Assembly (NCBI RefSeq): GCF_963678635.1
Contig: NC_087062.1
Coordinates: 78,803,200-78,867,199 of the forward strand
Direction: 5' to 3'
Origin: Symsagittifera roscoffensis
Taxonomy: Eukaryota > Xenacoelomorpha > Acoela > Convolutidae
DNA length: 64,000 nucleotides
The translations under genes and the position numbers were made by a program. How positions within the stretch are numbered: the stretch's first letter is position 1; every line of letters begins with the position of its first letter. Positions 1 through 9,293 of the stretch are shown piece after piece. Under the pieces are notes generated by a model. The model was not told the origin of the DNA, did not search any database, and saw nothing but the letters and a program-made list of their open reading frames with translations.

Positions 1-1352
1 AATTCAGAGAGTGACATTTCCTGAAAAATTCGGCTAATTGTGTAGTCTAATTTCATATCTAAGTGAATATCGTAATGGATATTACCAAAATAAGAATTAT
101 TCATTAGTGATAGTTCTTGTAGACGTGTGCTTTGAGTGTCATGTGGCTTTAGATGTCCACCAGGTTGACCATTATTTTTTTGAAAGTTACCTGGTATCTT
201 TGATGTTCCTTCGTTTAGAGGATGACCTGTGGCATAAGGGACAATTTTTACTTTTCCAGTGGTCATGTCGAAACCTTTTTCGTATTCAACTAAGATTTCA
301 GAATATTGTGTTTTGTGAAGTGGATTTCTGTATTTGCATGCTAGTTCTGTTTCTTGATAAATTTGAAAACGTGTCAATTTATTTTCTATATTGTGAATGT
401 TTCTAAAATCAGTACTTTGTTTTCGTGATGGATTTACTTGTTCATAAGGAATTGATTGTATAAAATATTTCTCGTGAAATTTTATCATTCGGGCGTGTAT
501 TTTTGCTACTTGAAATGTTGTACATGTATCCTCGGGAAACCAAACAATTGTTGCTTGTGTTCGTGTTGTAGGGTCACAATAACCTTGATAGTTTTTGCAA
601 GGTAATCGAATTCCTTGATAGATCATTGTGTTATCAGATAAATCTCGTGTGAGTTGTATTTTTTCGAGTTGTATTTTCCAATCGAAAAACATTATTTCTT
701 GATATCCTTTTTTTTGTGTCTGCTTTGCAGTTTGATGGGTTATTTATACCAATGTGTGGTATCCAGTGTTTATCGTGTATGTCGTAAGTTAATCTTCCGT
801 GTGCGCCGTTGTATGGGTATTTTTCATCTAGTTTTATATGTCCTTGATATCTTTCAAGTTCTGCTTGATGTACAGAATCGGAAAAAACTTGAAAATTTAC
901 TAGTTTTTTGTCGGTGTTTTTATTTCTTGTGATGTTTAGTCTGAGTAGCTCGTTTTTACAATCATTGGGATTTAGATGCAAAAGTCGTTCTATATTACTT
1001 TGGTAGAATGATTCATGGTCAAGTCGGTTTTTATTTCCGTTTGAAACTTGTGAACAATGTACTTTCTTTTCGGAAAATGTTGCTGTAAATTTATATCCTA
1101 TGATTGTTGTTGCTCGGGCTTTTGAATAGAGTGTCGCTATTACATTTGTAGTTTCTATAGCTTGTGGTTCTGTTTCGCATTGTGATACTTGGTTTATTGC
1201 ATATTGTGTAGTGTTTTTTGTTCATTTTCTTCACAATCGTAATGTGTTACTAATAGGTCTTGGGGTCCTGTGCGAGGAGAAGGATTTATGTTCTGATCGG
1301 AGATTATTAGAAAAAGGAGTTGGAGAAAAATCAATGTTTTTAGAATATACAT
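1..1352 (-). pseudogene. Env-like membrane glycoprotein ORF of the first Ty3/gypsy element, broken and cut by the window edge
   Basis: The reading frame begins at an ATG at 1352-1350 and opens with a hydrophobic stretch of about 16 residues after a short basic start, as in a signal peptide. What follows is a Cys-containing, Asn-rich ectodomain with several N-x-S/T sites. The frame stays open to position 1 and beyond, except for two shifts at homopolymers: the six-T run 1214-1219 and the eight-T run 708-715. The ATG overlaps the end of the upstream Pro/Ser/Thr-rich ORF by 13 bases, and the position 3' of integrase is where env sits in errantivirus-type elements. Any fusion peptide or membrane anchor would lie outside the window. 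No residue pattern was matched to a named glycoprotein family, so Env is inferred from position, signal peptide and Cys/N-glycan pattern. Confidence 0.5.
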
Positions 1353-2482
1353 GTGTATGATAATCCTGAGTACGGGTTATAAAATGTGATGTAACCAATT
1401 GTTTTCTTGGTATATCTGTCGTATTTATATATTACTTCAGTTGTTATAAAAGGCGGTGGTAGCGATTGAGCTGTTATATTTGGTAGATTTAATGGATAAG
1501 GATGTTGAGCAATGTTGTTTAGTTTAATCGTGGGTTCAAATTTTAATTGTAGGCTATTTTGTTGGAGTATTTGGATGTTATGGTCACGAATATCTTCGTG
1601 GATATCTTGTCTATATTGTAATCTATTAAGTGCCCAGTTGTTGAGTTGGTTACTTTCTGGGTGTTGTCCAAATAATGGTGGAGGTGCTGTGAATGTATTC
1701 CAGTCTAATCTTAAAGGGATATTTGTTGATGATTGTTCTCGATATCTAGCGTCGAGGTTATTTGGGAAATTTAAAGGAAAATGCGTCGGTGAAAACTGGC
1801 TTATTGATGGTGTTGATGGTAGTGATAATGTTTCTGGTAGTGATGATGATGTTGTTGTATCTGTAGAATTATCTATTGGATCATTTATTAAATTTGGTTC
1901 ACCTTGTGTGAAAGATTGCGTTGTCCAATATGGTAGTCGTGATGTTTGGTTTGGGGGGTTAAGGGGATTTTCACGTATTTGTTCAGATGTTGGTGTTGAA
2001 CCTAAGTAATCTGAGGGTAGAGTTGAGGTGCTACGTTGTGAAAGAAGTGTAGGGGTTTCCGGTAATATGCCAATTGGGTTTTCCGGAGTACTTGGTGATG
2101 GGGATTGGGGTATATCAAAATGAACTCGGGGGGTTTGAAAGTTTCTATTTCGTCGTGGATGTATGATTTGTCTATTTATTTCAACTGCATTTTGGTTTTG
2201 ACTAATATTTCGAATTCTACTTAATTCTTGTGGTAGTGTCGGGTATAAGTTATATGTTGGTTCACTCAGAGGTGCCTGTCGCTGAACTGGTTCTAGTGGT
2301 TCAGATAAGCGAGCGTGTCGTTCTTCGAAGGTATATGGGTTATCCTGGAAAGAAATTCGTGTAGATGTTTGGGGGTTTTGGGTAGTTGTAGGTGGTGTCG
2401 GGTTTTCTTGGGATGTTATCGGTGAAGACTGACTGTGTGATTGTTGGTTAGCAATTTTTGAGGGTTTTTTGTTTGATTTCTT
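1340..2482 (-). CDS. 380-codon Pro/Ser/Thr/Asn/Gln-rich ORF with no methionine, upstream of Env-like ORF
   Basis: A continuous frame runs from just after a TAA at 2485-2483 to a TAA at 1342-1340. It contains no ATG at all, so it cannot be translated alone. It is very rich in P, S, T, N and Q and has no obvious globular core. In the same frame just upstream lie a few acidic and basic codons that would join the small two-membrane-segment ORF (2517-2672) if the nine-A run at 2519-2527 shifted frame. It may therefore be the long tail of a membrane-anchored protein, or the 5' part of a spliced Env mRNA. The Env-like ATG lies 13 bases inside its 3' end. No family was recognised; low complexity limits what can be said. 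Confidence 0.5.
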   Translation of the reverse strand, partial: KKSNKKPSKIANQQSHSQSSPITSQENPTPPTTTQNPQTSTRISFQDNPYTFEERHARLSEPLEPVQRQAPLSEPTYNLYPTLPQELSRIRNISQNQNAVEINRQIIHPRRNRNFQTPRVHFDIPQSPSPSTPENPIGILPETPTLLSQRSTSTLPSDYLGSTPTSEQIRENPLNPPNQTSRLPYWTTQSFTQGEPNLINDPIDNSTDTTTSSSLPETLSLPSTPSISQFSPTHFPLNFPNNLDARYREQSSTNIPLRLDWNTFTAPPPLFGQHPESNQLNNWALNRLQYRQDIHEDIRDHNIQILQQNSLQLKFEPTIKLNNIAQHPYPLNLPNITAQSLPPPFITTEVIYKYDRYTKKTIGYITFYNPYSGLSYTCIF

Positions 2483-2516
2483 TTAGTGAAAAAATTTATG
2501 TTTACTATAGGATTCT

Positions 2517-2672
2517 TCAAAAAAAAAGAATTAAAAGGATTGTTGCTAATGCGAATGTTATGACTGCTTTCTTTATACATTTGCATATTGTCAATATGAG
2601 GGATGTTAAAAATATTATGAAAATTACAAATAGTAAAAAAATATCTGTTCTACTAAAAATGGTTCGTATCAT
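2517..2672 (-). CDS. Small ORF with two predicted membrane segments (51 aa)
   Basis: The ATG at 2672 directly follows the TAA (2675-2673) of the 75-residue ORF upstream. The product has two hydrophobic segments, about residues 11-29 and 36-51, separated by a short Cys-Lys-Cys/Lys-Lys loop. The frame closes with TGA at 2519-2517, inside the A9 run 2519-2527. A shift there would lead into the frame of the long Met-free ORF, although a TAA at 2485 still intervenes. It is probably an accessory or leader membrane peptide of the element. AT-rich DNA readily gives hydrophobic ORFs by chance, so confidence is modest. Confidence 0.3.
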   Translation of the reverse strand: MIRTIFSRTDIFLLFVIFIIFLTSLILTICKCIKKAVITFALATILLILFF

Positions 2673-2900
2673 TTAAATAGATTTTGGGTTTTCGTACCTG
2701 TGTATATGGTCAATGGCTTTGGAAAGTTGGAAGTATATTTCAAATAGGGAATAGGAAATTAAAAAAATATTACAAAAAATGATTAAGATTAATACAAAAG
2801 CTTCAAAAGTATCAAAAAGAAATATGAATAAAATTTTAAATATTGTTAAAAAGTTTATTAAAATGTTGAGAATTATGTTAACTGATCGAGAGAAGAGCAT
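2673..2900 (-). CDS. Hydrophobic 75-aa ORF 3' of integrase
   Basis: It starts with ATG at 2900 and ends with the TAA whose next base begins the ATG of the 51-residue ORF, so the two are abutting. About residues 10-55 are almost wholly I, L and F with a few charged residues, giving one or two possible membrane spans, followed by a hydrophilic C terminus. The tight packing of small ORFs between integrase and Env resembles the accessory region of complex retroelements. No homologue is recognised, and chance hydrophobicity in AT-rich sequence remains possible. Confidence 0.3.
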   Translation of the reverse strand: MLFSRSVNIILNILINFLTIFKILFIFLFDTFEAFVLILIIFCNIFLISYSLFEIYFQLSKAIDHIHRYENPKSI

Positions 2901-3493
2901 TTAAGAAATGGCTCTTGATTGAACATTTTTTGTTGTTTGGGGCGATTTTTAAGTGTGGTCGAGTTATTTATTGGTTTTTTGACAAGTGGGTTGAGATTTG
3001 TGAAAAAGTGTTGGAAGCTAATTTTATGGTATTCGGGAGGTCTTCTTTTACTTGATTTTTATTTGTCAAGTTATGTGGGGTATTTTTGAGGTCTTTGTAC
3101 TTTAGGCTAATTTAATATGGTTGTTCTTTTACTTTAGGCTAATTTAACATTTTTGTTTGGGGGGTTTTTGAGGTCTGAGTTGTGAAAATATTGTTGATCT
3201 TTGCGTTTTTAGATAAGGGAGGGTTATGATATTATGGTGGTATTTGTTTTAGTTGTCAGGTTTGAGAAGCTTGCTTATTTTTGACCTGGAGGTTGTAAAG
3301 TTAAAGTTATAGATATGCCTGAAGTGTAATATCTTTCGTCTAATTGGTTTGTGTTAGATTTAGAGAAGTTCACGGATTGGATGAATCCTATTGGCTAATT
3401 TTGAACTAAATTTGCTGTGTGATTGTCAGCATGTTATTTTGAAAAATGAAAGTTCAAAATGTTTCAGAGGTGCAAAGATTATTTATTTTAAAA
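2901..3493. other. Non-coding spacer between integrase and the small ORFs
   Basis: No convincing ORF is seen on either strand. An exact 18-bp direct repeat (TACTTTAGGCTAATTTAA) lies at 3098-3115 and 3130-3147. The spacer could hold the splice or internal signals for the 3' ORFs. Confidence 0.4.
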
Positions 3494-5221
3494 TTAAAGC
3501 TGTTTTTGAAATTCAACTTTCTTTAATATTTTAGATTGTGGGATGAATGTTTTATAGTTTTTACGTGGTTGATTTCTAAGTCGTGATGACTCTCTATGTT
3601 CTGACTTCTCGACTTGTTCTTGGGGTATAATTTTTTCTATCATTTTTCTATTTTTCCTTTCTTTTTGAGGTATAATTTGATCTAGCTTTTTTGTATTGTT
3701 TTTGGTTGTAGTTTGTTTTCTATTTTGTTTTTCAAGGTGAAGGTCGTTTTGTTTATTTATTTCGTTTTCCGTATGTAGGTGATTTTGAATAACTTTTAAT
3801 CCTGTGAAAGATTACAATTGAGTTAGTTCGCGTAGTGCGTATTCTTTTGCGTAGTAAGGCAATAGAGTGTTTCTATGTTGAACAATTTCTTTTTGGTCTG
3901 AATTGGTGATTTTATATGTTACGTCGGTGGGTTTGGCGATTATTTGGTATGGTCCTTTACGAAGGGGTTGTAATTTTTTTGAAATTCCTTTTTGTGTATT
4001 AAAATTTGGTATTAAGACAAAGGTTCCAATTTTTAAATCGGAGGCTGGTGTAAAACGTGAGTTGATTTGTTCGTTAATGTTTTGTCTTTGTAGCAATTTT
4101 TTTGTTACTTTTTGATAAATTTCGTTGTGTTTTTTATCTCTATTTAAAATCCATTCGGTATGTGTACCGGAGGCTGATTTTAGGATTTGTGGGTGATGAA
4201 AATGATCTTCATCATGTGTGTGTAAAGGTAGGTTAAAACAAAGTGAGTCTTTATTCGGTTGACAATGACCTTGTGCATTTTTATGGGAGTTCGCTGTAAA
4301 CATAATTGGTTTACGTGGCTTTTGATTAAAAACCATTTCATATGGTGACATTCCTAGAGTTGTCGTGATTTGTGAATTATATGCTAAGGGAAATAGTTTT
4401 ACATCTGCTGACCATTCGTCGGTGTATCTTGTATCATTTCCGTTTATGATACATCTAAGATATTCTTGTAGTGAACGGTTCATACCTTCGACTAAACCGT
4501 TAGTCCAAGGTGCATGAGATGTACGTGGTTTGTGCTTAATGTTGTATAAATGACATAGTGTGATGATTTCATTATTTATGAATTCTGTACCGTTGTCTGT
4601 AACTAAAATTTCGGGTAATCCGAACTTGGCTATCCAGTGTTCGTAAAGTGTTGTGTAAGCATAGTAAGCGTTACAATGTGGTACTGGGTTGAGTGCTACA
4701 TAGTGTGTAAAAGCGTCAACAATTACCATAACGTATGAATTTCCTTCAGAGGATGGTGAAATTGGTCCTTTTGTGTCAAATGATATACGGTGGTTAAAAT
4801 ATAAACTGTGTCCTTTAAAATCTTGTTTTTGTGCTACTTGTTTTTGATTTGGGTAAGATTTATTTAGCTGACATACTATACAATCATTGCATAGTACTTT
4901 TATCCAAACTGGTGCATTTGGGAAATAGAAATTTCGTATAAAATTTGAATATGTTTTCTCTGATCCAGAGTGTCCTTTAATGTTTTGTGTATGTGAAATG
5001 TTAAAAGCTATGAGAATCATACTTAAAGGGAGACAGGGAACTGTAGATTCATTTAATTGATATTCTAGAAGGTCTGTGTTTTCATTAATTGTTGTACTAT
5101 TAAATTTTCGAAAATATCGGAGGAGTGTTTTATTTACTAAAATTGTGGTATCTGCCTTTACGGGTTTAGTTTTGTATTTGTGCCATGATTTTAGTTTTCG
5201 AATTACTGGGTCAAGATTTTG
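3494..5221 (-). CDS. Integrase of the first Ty3/gypsy element (H2C2 zinc site, DDE core, basic tail)
   Basis: Integrase inserts the cDNA copy into host DNA. Counting from the Met at 5020, the zinc-binding HHCC residues are H10, H17, C44 and C47, and the catalytic triad is D82, D142 and E178, with the canonical 35 residues between the last two. The frame is open from the base after the TAA at 5224-5222, so linker residues precede that Met. The main ORF ends in TAA at 3814-3812. The same frame then stays open for about 105 more codons, K/R/Q-rich, to TAA at 3496-3494, suggesting the true C-terminal tail lies past the 3812 stop. It is in the same frame as RT-RH and PR upstream. The catalytic residues are intact; whether the tail is made depends on reading through TAA. 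Confidence 0.9.
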
Positions 5222-7162
5222 TTATTGTTTCAAGGTATTAATTGAAATTTTTTCTGTTGAAGGGAGAAAAATGTTTTCAATTTCTAATTTGGATAAAGGA
5301 ATTGTGTCAAGTGGGTCATGGAGGTTGAAAACTTGATTTATTGTGTATTTTGAATCATTCGTTTGTGGTCCTGATAAATTTATTTTATCGGTTAAATTTT
5401 CTTTTTCAATTAATGGAAAAAGATCTTTTTTATGCGAGTGTTGTTTTACTCGTTTTTGTTGGGTGTTATTTGTTATCCATTGCGAGTATGGAATTGGTTT
5501 GAAAGTTGATGTTCCAAGTAGATCAACTTCGTAGTGGTTATCTTGGCAATCTAAGTAAAGTGGGAAGTGTTGGAGATTATTTATTTGTGAATGTTCAATG
5601 TCAATTTTTACTGCATATTTGCATTCTAATCGGGGTGATGTTTCATCTTTTGCAAGGTAAAATTTTATATTTTTTGGTATTTCAACTGTAGTTTTTCGTG
5701 TAAGTAATTCAGGTGGTGTATTTCGGCTTAATGTATCTGGTAATGCGAGATTTTTTCCTGCTGTCCAAACTATATGTAAGTTTGTAAATTTCATTAGTAT
5801 TAATTGAAATCTATAAACTCGGTGATTTGGATTTGATTTCTGTGTAAAGAGAAAAATGATTGGTTTATGATCTGTGAATAGGACTGTTGGATGTTTTGAT
5901 CCAAGTATTAAAAATTCATATTCTGTAAGTGTATAAATGATAGCTGTACATTCTCTCATTAGAGTTGAGATTCGTAGCTCTGCTTGAGAGAATAATCGGG
6001 AATTTGCTGATATAAGGTTCATTATATTTGTACTGTTGTTTGATTGTAATAATGCTGCGCCGATGCCAAAATTGGAAGCATCGCACATTGCATAGAATGG
6101 TTGATTTGGGTCTGGAATTGTGTTTGAAATTTGTTCAGTTAAAAGTTTTTTAACTTCTTCAAATCGTGTTTGATGTTCAGTATTCCACTCAAAATTATTT
6201 TGTTGTCTTAGGATATTATAAAATGGTCTTAAATATAATTGCATTTTATAAACGTATTTGCTTAAGAAGTTTAACATTCCAAGGAATTCTTGGATTTTCT
6301 TTTTGTTTGTTGGTGGTTGAAGTTTTTGAATAGCATCAATGCGTGATTTCAATGGAGTGATTGTGTTTCTTTCTATGTTATGTCCTAAAAATTTAACTCT
6401 TGTTAAGAAGAAGTGAGATTTGTCGGGGGCGGCCTTCAGATTTTCGTTCTGAAGTATTTTATGATAGTGTTCTAAAACTGTAAACATTTCTTCTTTTGTC
6501 TGTGATTGCATAAAAACATCGTCTAAGTAGGTGATTGCGTTTTTCTTAAGTATTAGTGGTCTAAAAATTTTGCTCATAAAAGCTGAAAATGCTGCTGGTC
6601 CTATGGATATTCCATAGAATAGGCGGTTGAATTCGTATTGTTGATTTCCAATAACAAATTGTGTTAAACGTCGTGATTGTTCATCTAGTGGCATTTGATT
6701 GTATGCACTATTCATGTCTGCGGTTGTAAAGTATTTTCCGTTTATTTTTGTTAAAATAACTTGTATTGGTTCAATAGGCCAATTGCATTTTGATTCGTCT
6801 ATTAGTGAATTGAGATATCTAGCGTCTAAAACTATTTTTAATGATTCTCCTTTTGCTAGGATAATAACAGGGTTAATAAATGTGTTACCTTTTGGTTGTT
6901 CTTCCTTGTTTACCGGTGAGATAATTTTGTATTGTTCTAAAATATCAAGTAATCTATTTACTTTGTCGTGTAAATGAATTGGTACTTTACTAGCTCTTTG
7001 TTTCTTGAATACTGCGTCAGGTTTTAACGGGAGATGTAGTGATGAACTGATTTTTCCAACATCAAATTTTGATGTTGCATAAACTGATGAATATTTTATT
7101 AGCTGTTTAGCTAACTTATCAAATTCGTCTTGTGTTATTTGTGAATGTTGGAAGTTAAACAT
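5222..7162 (-). CDS. Reverse transcriptase-RNase H of the first Ty3/gypsy element
   Basis: This 646-residue ORF copies element RNA into DNA and removes the RNA strand. The first RT aspartate is D149 (TTADMNSAY), and the catalytic YLDD box is at residues 212-215. The thumb/connection carries the Ty3/gypsy-type FLGMLNFLSKYV block near 293-304. RNase H residues D361, E404, D431 and D476 are all present. The ATG at 7162 follows the PR ORF's TAA (7168-7166) by three bases in the same frame. A linker of about 165 residues without known motifs follows RNase H, and the ORF ends in TAA at 5224-5222. The catalytic set looks complete, so this ORF could encode an active enzyme. Confidence 0.93.
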   Translation of the reverse strand: MFNFQHSQITQDEFDKLAKQLIKYSSVYATSKFDVGKISSSLHLPLKPDAVFKKQRASKVPIHLHDKVNRLLDILEQYKIISPVNKEEQPKGNTFINPVIILAKGESLKIVLDARYLNSLIDESKCNWPIEPIQVILTKINGKYFTTADMNSAYNQMPLDEQSRRLTQFVIGNQQYEFNRLFYGISIGPAAFSAFMSKIFRPLILKKNAITYLDDVFMQSQTKEEMFTVLEHYHKILQNENLKAAPDKSHFFLTRVKFLGHNIERNTITPLKSRIDAIQKLQPPTNKKKIQEFLGMLNFLSKYVYKMQLYLRPFYNILRQQNNFEWNTEHQTRFEEVKKLLTEQISNTIPDPNQPFYAMCDASNFGIGAALLQSNNSTNIMNLISANSRLFSQAELRISTLMRECTAIIYTLTEYEFLILGSKHPTVLFTDHKPIIFLFTQKSNPNHRVYRFQLILMKFTNLHIVWTAGKNLALPDTLSRNTPPELLTRKTTVEIPKNIKFYLAKDETSPRLECKYAVKIDIEHSQINNLQHFPLYLDCQDNHYEVDLLGTSTFKPIPYSQWITNNTQQKRVKQHSHKKDLFPLIEKENLTDKINLSGPQTNDSKYTINQVFNLHDPLDTIPLSKLEIENIFLPSTEKISINTLKQ

Positions 7163-7165
7163 TGT

Positions 7166-8503
7166 TTAAAACTTTTGTTGATGTTCTGTATAGTTGGTTA
7201 TGTTGAATATAGGTTTGAAATATGGGGTTTTTGTGAAATAGTCTGTATTTCTTTTTTCATTACTTATTAGATTATTGATGGATATTTCTTCGTTAAGAAT
7301 TGTGGATTGACAAATATCTAATAATTGGAGTATATTATTTACGCGGTATGCTTTTTCATGTATGGGGGACATTGTAGCGTTTGTTTCGCAATATCCTAAA
7401 AGTCCTAAGGGTAATGTTACTTTGTATGGTAAATTGTTATATATATGCAACGGAATGGTGTCTGAATTCGTATTTTTCAAAAATTTTATCGATGAGATCG
7501 TGATTTTGAAAAACTTATGGATAGGTTTGAATTCAAAGTCTGACATAAAGAGTTGTTGTTTATTTTGATTTTTATCATATTGGTGAACTTGTTTTATTGA
7601 AAAGTTATATATATCTCCTGATAGTGGTTTTAGGTGTTTCCGTTTTTGGTTATAAATTGGGTAAAATTTTGAAAAGAATGGTGGTTGTTTATTTAATCTT
7701 TGAAAAAATGTTAGAGCTGTATTTTTTGTTTTTGTATATTTATCTTTGATTAATATTTTTCTATTCAATATGTTGATTGTTGGTATATATTTTGAGATAA
7801 ATGGTATGCCAATGATTTTGTGTTCAATATCCGTGATATGAAATATCTGTTTAAATGGTTTGTTTAGAACTTTGTTTTGTTCCATTGTTCTTGTGGGAAG
7901 AAGGAATAATTGAACTTTTCCATAATTTATTAGTGTTGATCCTTGTGCTGTTGCTAGTTTACTAGAGGTTGCAAGAGGCGTTAATTTTGGGTGTAATGTT
8001 TTGATTTCATTCCATGTGGGAATGTTAATAATGTTTGATTCTGCTCCCGAATCAATTAAAAAATCAATTTCAAGATCTGGTGGTTGAAATTCCTTGTTTC
8101 TTGGGCTTTCTAAAAGAAATGGTATTGTCCAAATTTTTTCATTGGGTTGTTCTTTTTGTATATTTTGGTAAATGTGATTTGTATTTAAGCTTTTTATTTT
8201 GTCATTTTCGTTGGGTTTACTTACCGTGTTAATTTCGTTTATGTCTTGTGCAGTTCGTGTAGAATTGATGGGTTCAATGTAATAATTGTGAAGAAGTTCC
8301 AACTGATTTTCATATATGTGTGATGTAAAAGGTTGTTCATATATAATAGGTTCGTAGTCGTTTTTGACTGCTATCATATTGATGGAAATGGTATTTTCTG
8401 TATCACTTTCTGTGTCTGATGATTCACAGTTTATTTGATTTAATTGTAGTTCGTTATTTCCTGTGTCATCAATTCCTGGGGGATCTGATGTTGTTTCTTC
8501 ATT
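7166..8503 (-). CDS. Retropepsin-type aspartic protease ORF of the first Ty3/gypsy element
   Basis: The protease cleaves Gag and Pol polyproteins. From the Met at 8377 the ORF has 403 codons; the catalytic triplet D109-S110-G111 lies in LIDSGAESN, the usual retropepsin DS/TG motif. A later IIGIPFISKY stretch fits the conserved hydrophobic strand. The frame is open back to the TAA at 8506-8504 that ends the nucleocapsid segment, so the N terminus is uncertain. At 403 residues it is long for a protease; the C-terminal half has no known motif and may be a linker to RT. It shares frame with the nucleocapsid segment upstream and with RT downstream, separated by TAA codons only. Confidence 0.8.
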   Translation of the reverse strand, partial: NEETTSDPPGIDDTGNNELQLNQINCESSDTESDTENTISINMIAVKNDYEPIIYEQPFTSHIYENQLELLHNYYIEPINSTRTAQDINEINTVSKPNENDKIKSLNTNHIYQNIQKEQPNEKIWTIPFLLESPRNKEFQPPDLEIDFLIDSGAESNIINIPTWNEIKTLHPKLTPLATSSKLATAQGSTLINYGKVQLFLLPTRTMEQNKVLNKPFKQIFHITDIEHKIIGIPFISKYIPTINILNRKILIKDKYTKTKNTALTFFQRLNKQPPFFSKFYPIYNQKRKHLKPLSGDIYNFSIKQVHQYDKNQNKQQLFMSDFEFKPIHKFFKITISSIKFLKNTNSDTIPLHIYNNLPYKVTLPLGLLGYCETNATMSPIHEKAYRVNNILQLLDICQSTILNEEISINNLISNEKRNTDYFTKTPYFKPIFNITNYTEHQQKF

Positions 8504-9290
8504 TTATTGTACTTGATTAATTTGTCTCTGATGTTTTGGTGTACTATCTCTGTGTCGATGTTTAGAATTATCATATTGGTTATTATTTCTATGTGGTGAT
8601 TGAGAATAATTTCTATATCGATTATTATAACTTGAATTTCGATTTTGTGAATTTTTCGGTGATCTGTTTTGATAATTATTATTTGATCTGTGATAGTTTG
8701 ATCTGTTATATGAGTTATTTCTTGATCGGTTGTTCGGGTAATTCTGATTTCGATTGTTCGAATAACTTCTATTTCTATTATGTGAATAGTTTCTGTTTCT
8801 GTTATATGATGAGTTTCGTGATTGATTATTGGAATAGTGTTTATTCCTTGGGTTTGATTGGGAACTGGATCTAGAAACAAATTGTGTTGCATTGGAATTT
8901 GATCTTGAATAGTTATTTTGACTATTTGATCGATTATAATTATTTTGTGAATAATTCTGTGTATTTCTTCGTTCTGGTGATCTTCCTCTATAACTTGAGT
9001 CATATGGTGATTGATTCCTTGTGTAATTGGTGTTGCTCGGAAGTGGTTTTCCTGAACTGTTGTTACTGTATATGTTTTTGTTTGGTAAATTTTGATCTTT
9101 CTTCATATATTGATAGAATGATTTGTTTGGTTCTCTATGTTTTTGAGGTTTGTTCTGGTTATCTTGTTGTTTTTGTCTACATTCAGAGATACTATGTCCG
9201 TATCGTCGGTAATAATTACACCATTTTTTGAAAGATGGTTTACCCTTAAAATTTGGGTGTTTTTCATAAATATTTAGTATTTCAGTGATT
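8504..9290 (-). CDS. Nucleocapsid end of Gag: altered CCHC knuckle and R/N/S/Y-rich tail
   Basis: This segment packages RNA. A zinc-knuckle motif lies at 9220-9179 with spacing C-x2-Y-x4-H-x4-C: the second cysteine codon reads TAC, so one metal ligand is missing. After it comes a tail of about 200 residues made of R, N, S, Y and Q repeats (9106-8504), typical of nucleic-acid-binding low-complexity tails. It continues Gag past a TAG at 9399-9397 and a frame change near the five-T run 9289-9293. It ends in TAA at 8506-8504, after which the protease follows in the same frame. Gag C terminus is the best reading. Confidence 0.75.
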
Positions 9291-9293
9291 TTT

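Noticed and set aside
8440-9003. 187-codon Ile/His/Thr-rich minus-strand ORF
   Set aside because: An alternate frame of the low-complexity nucleocapsid tail; the R/N/S/Y frame carries the zinc knuckle and is preferred.
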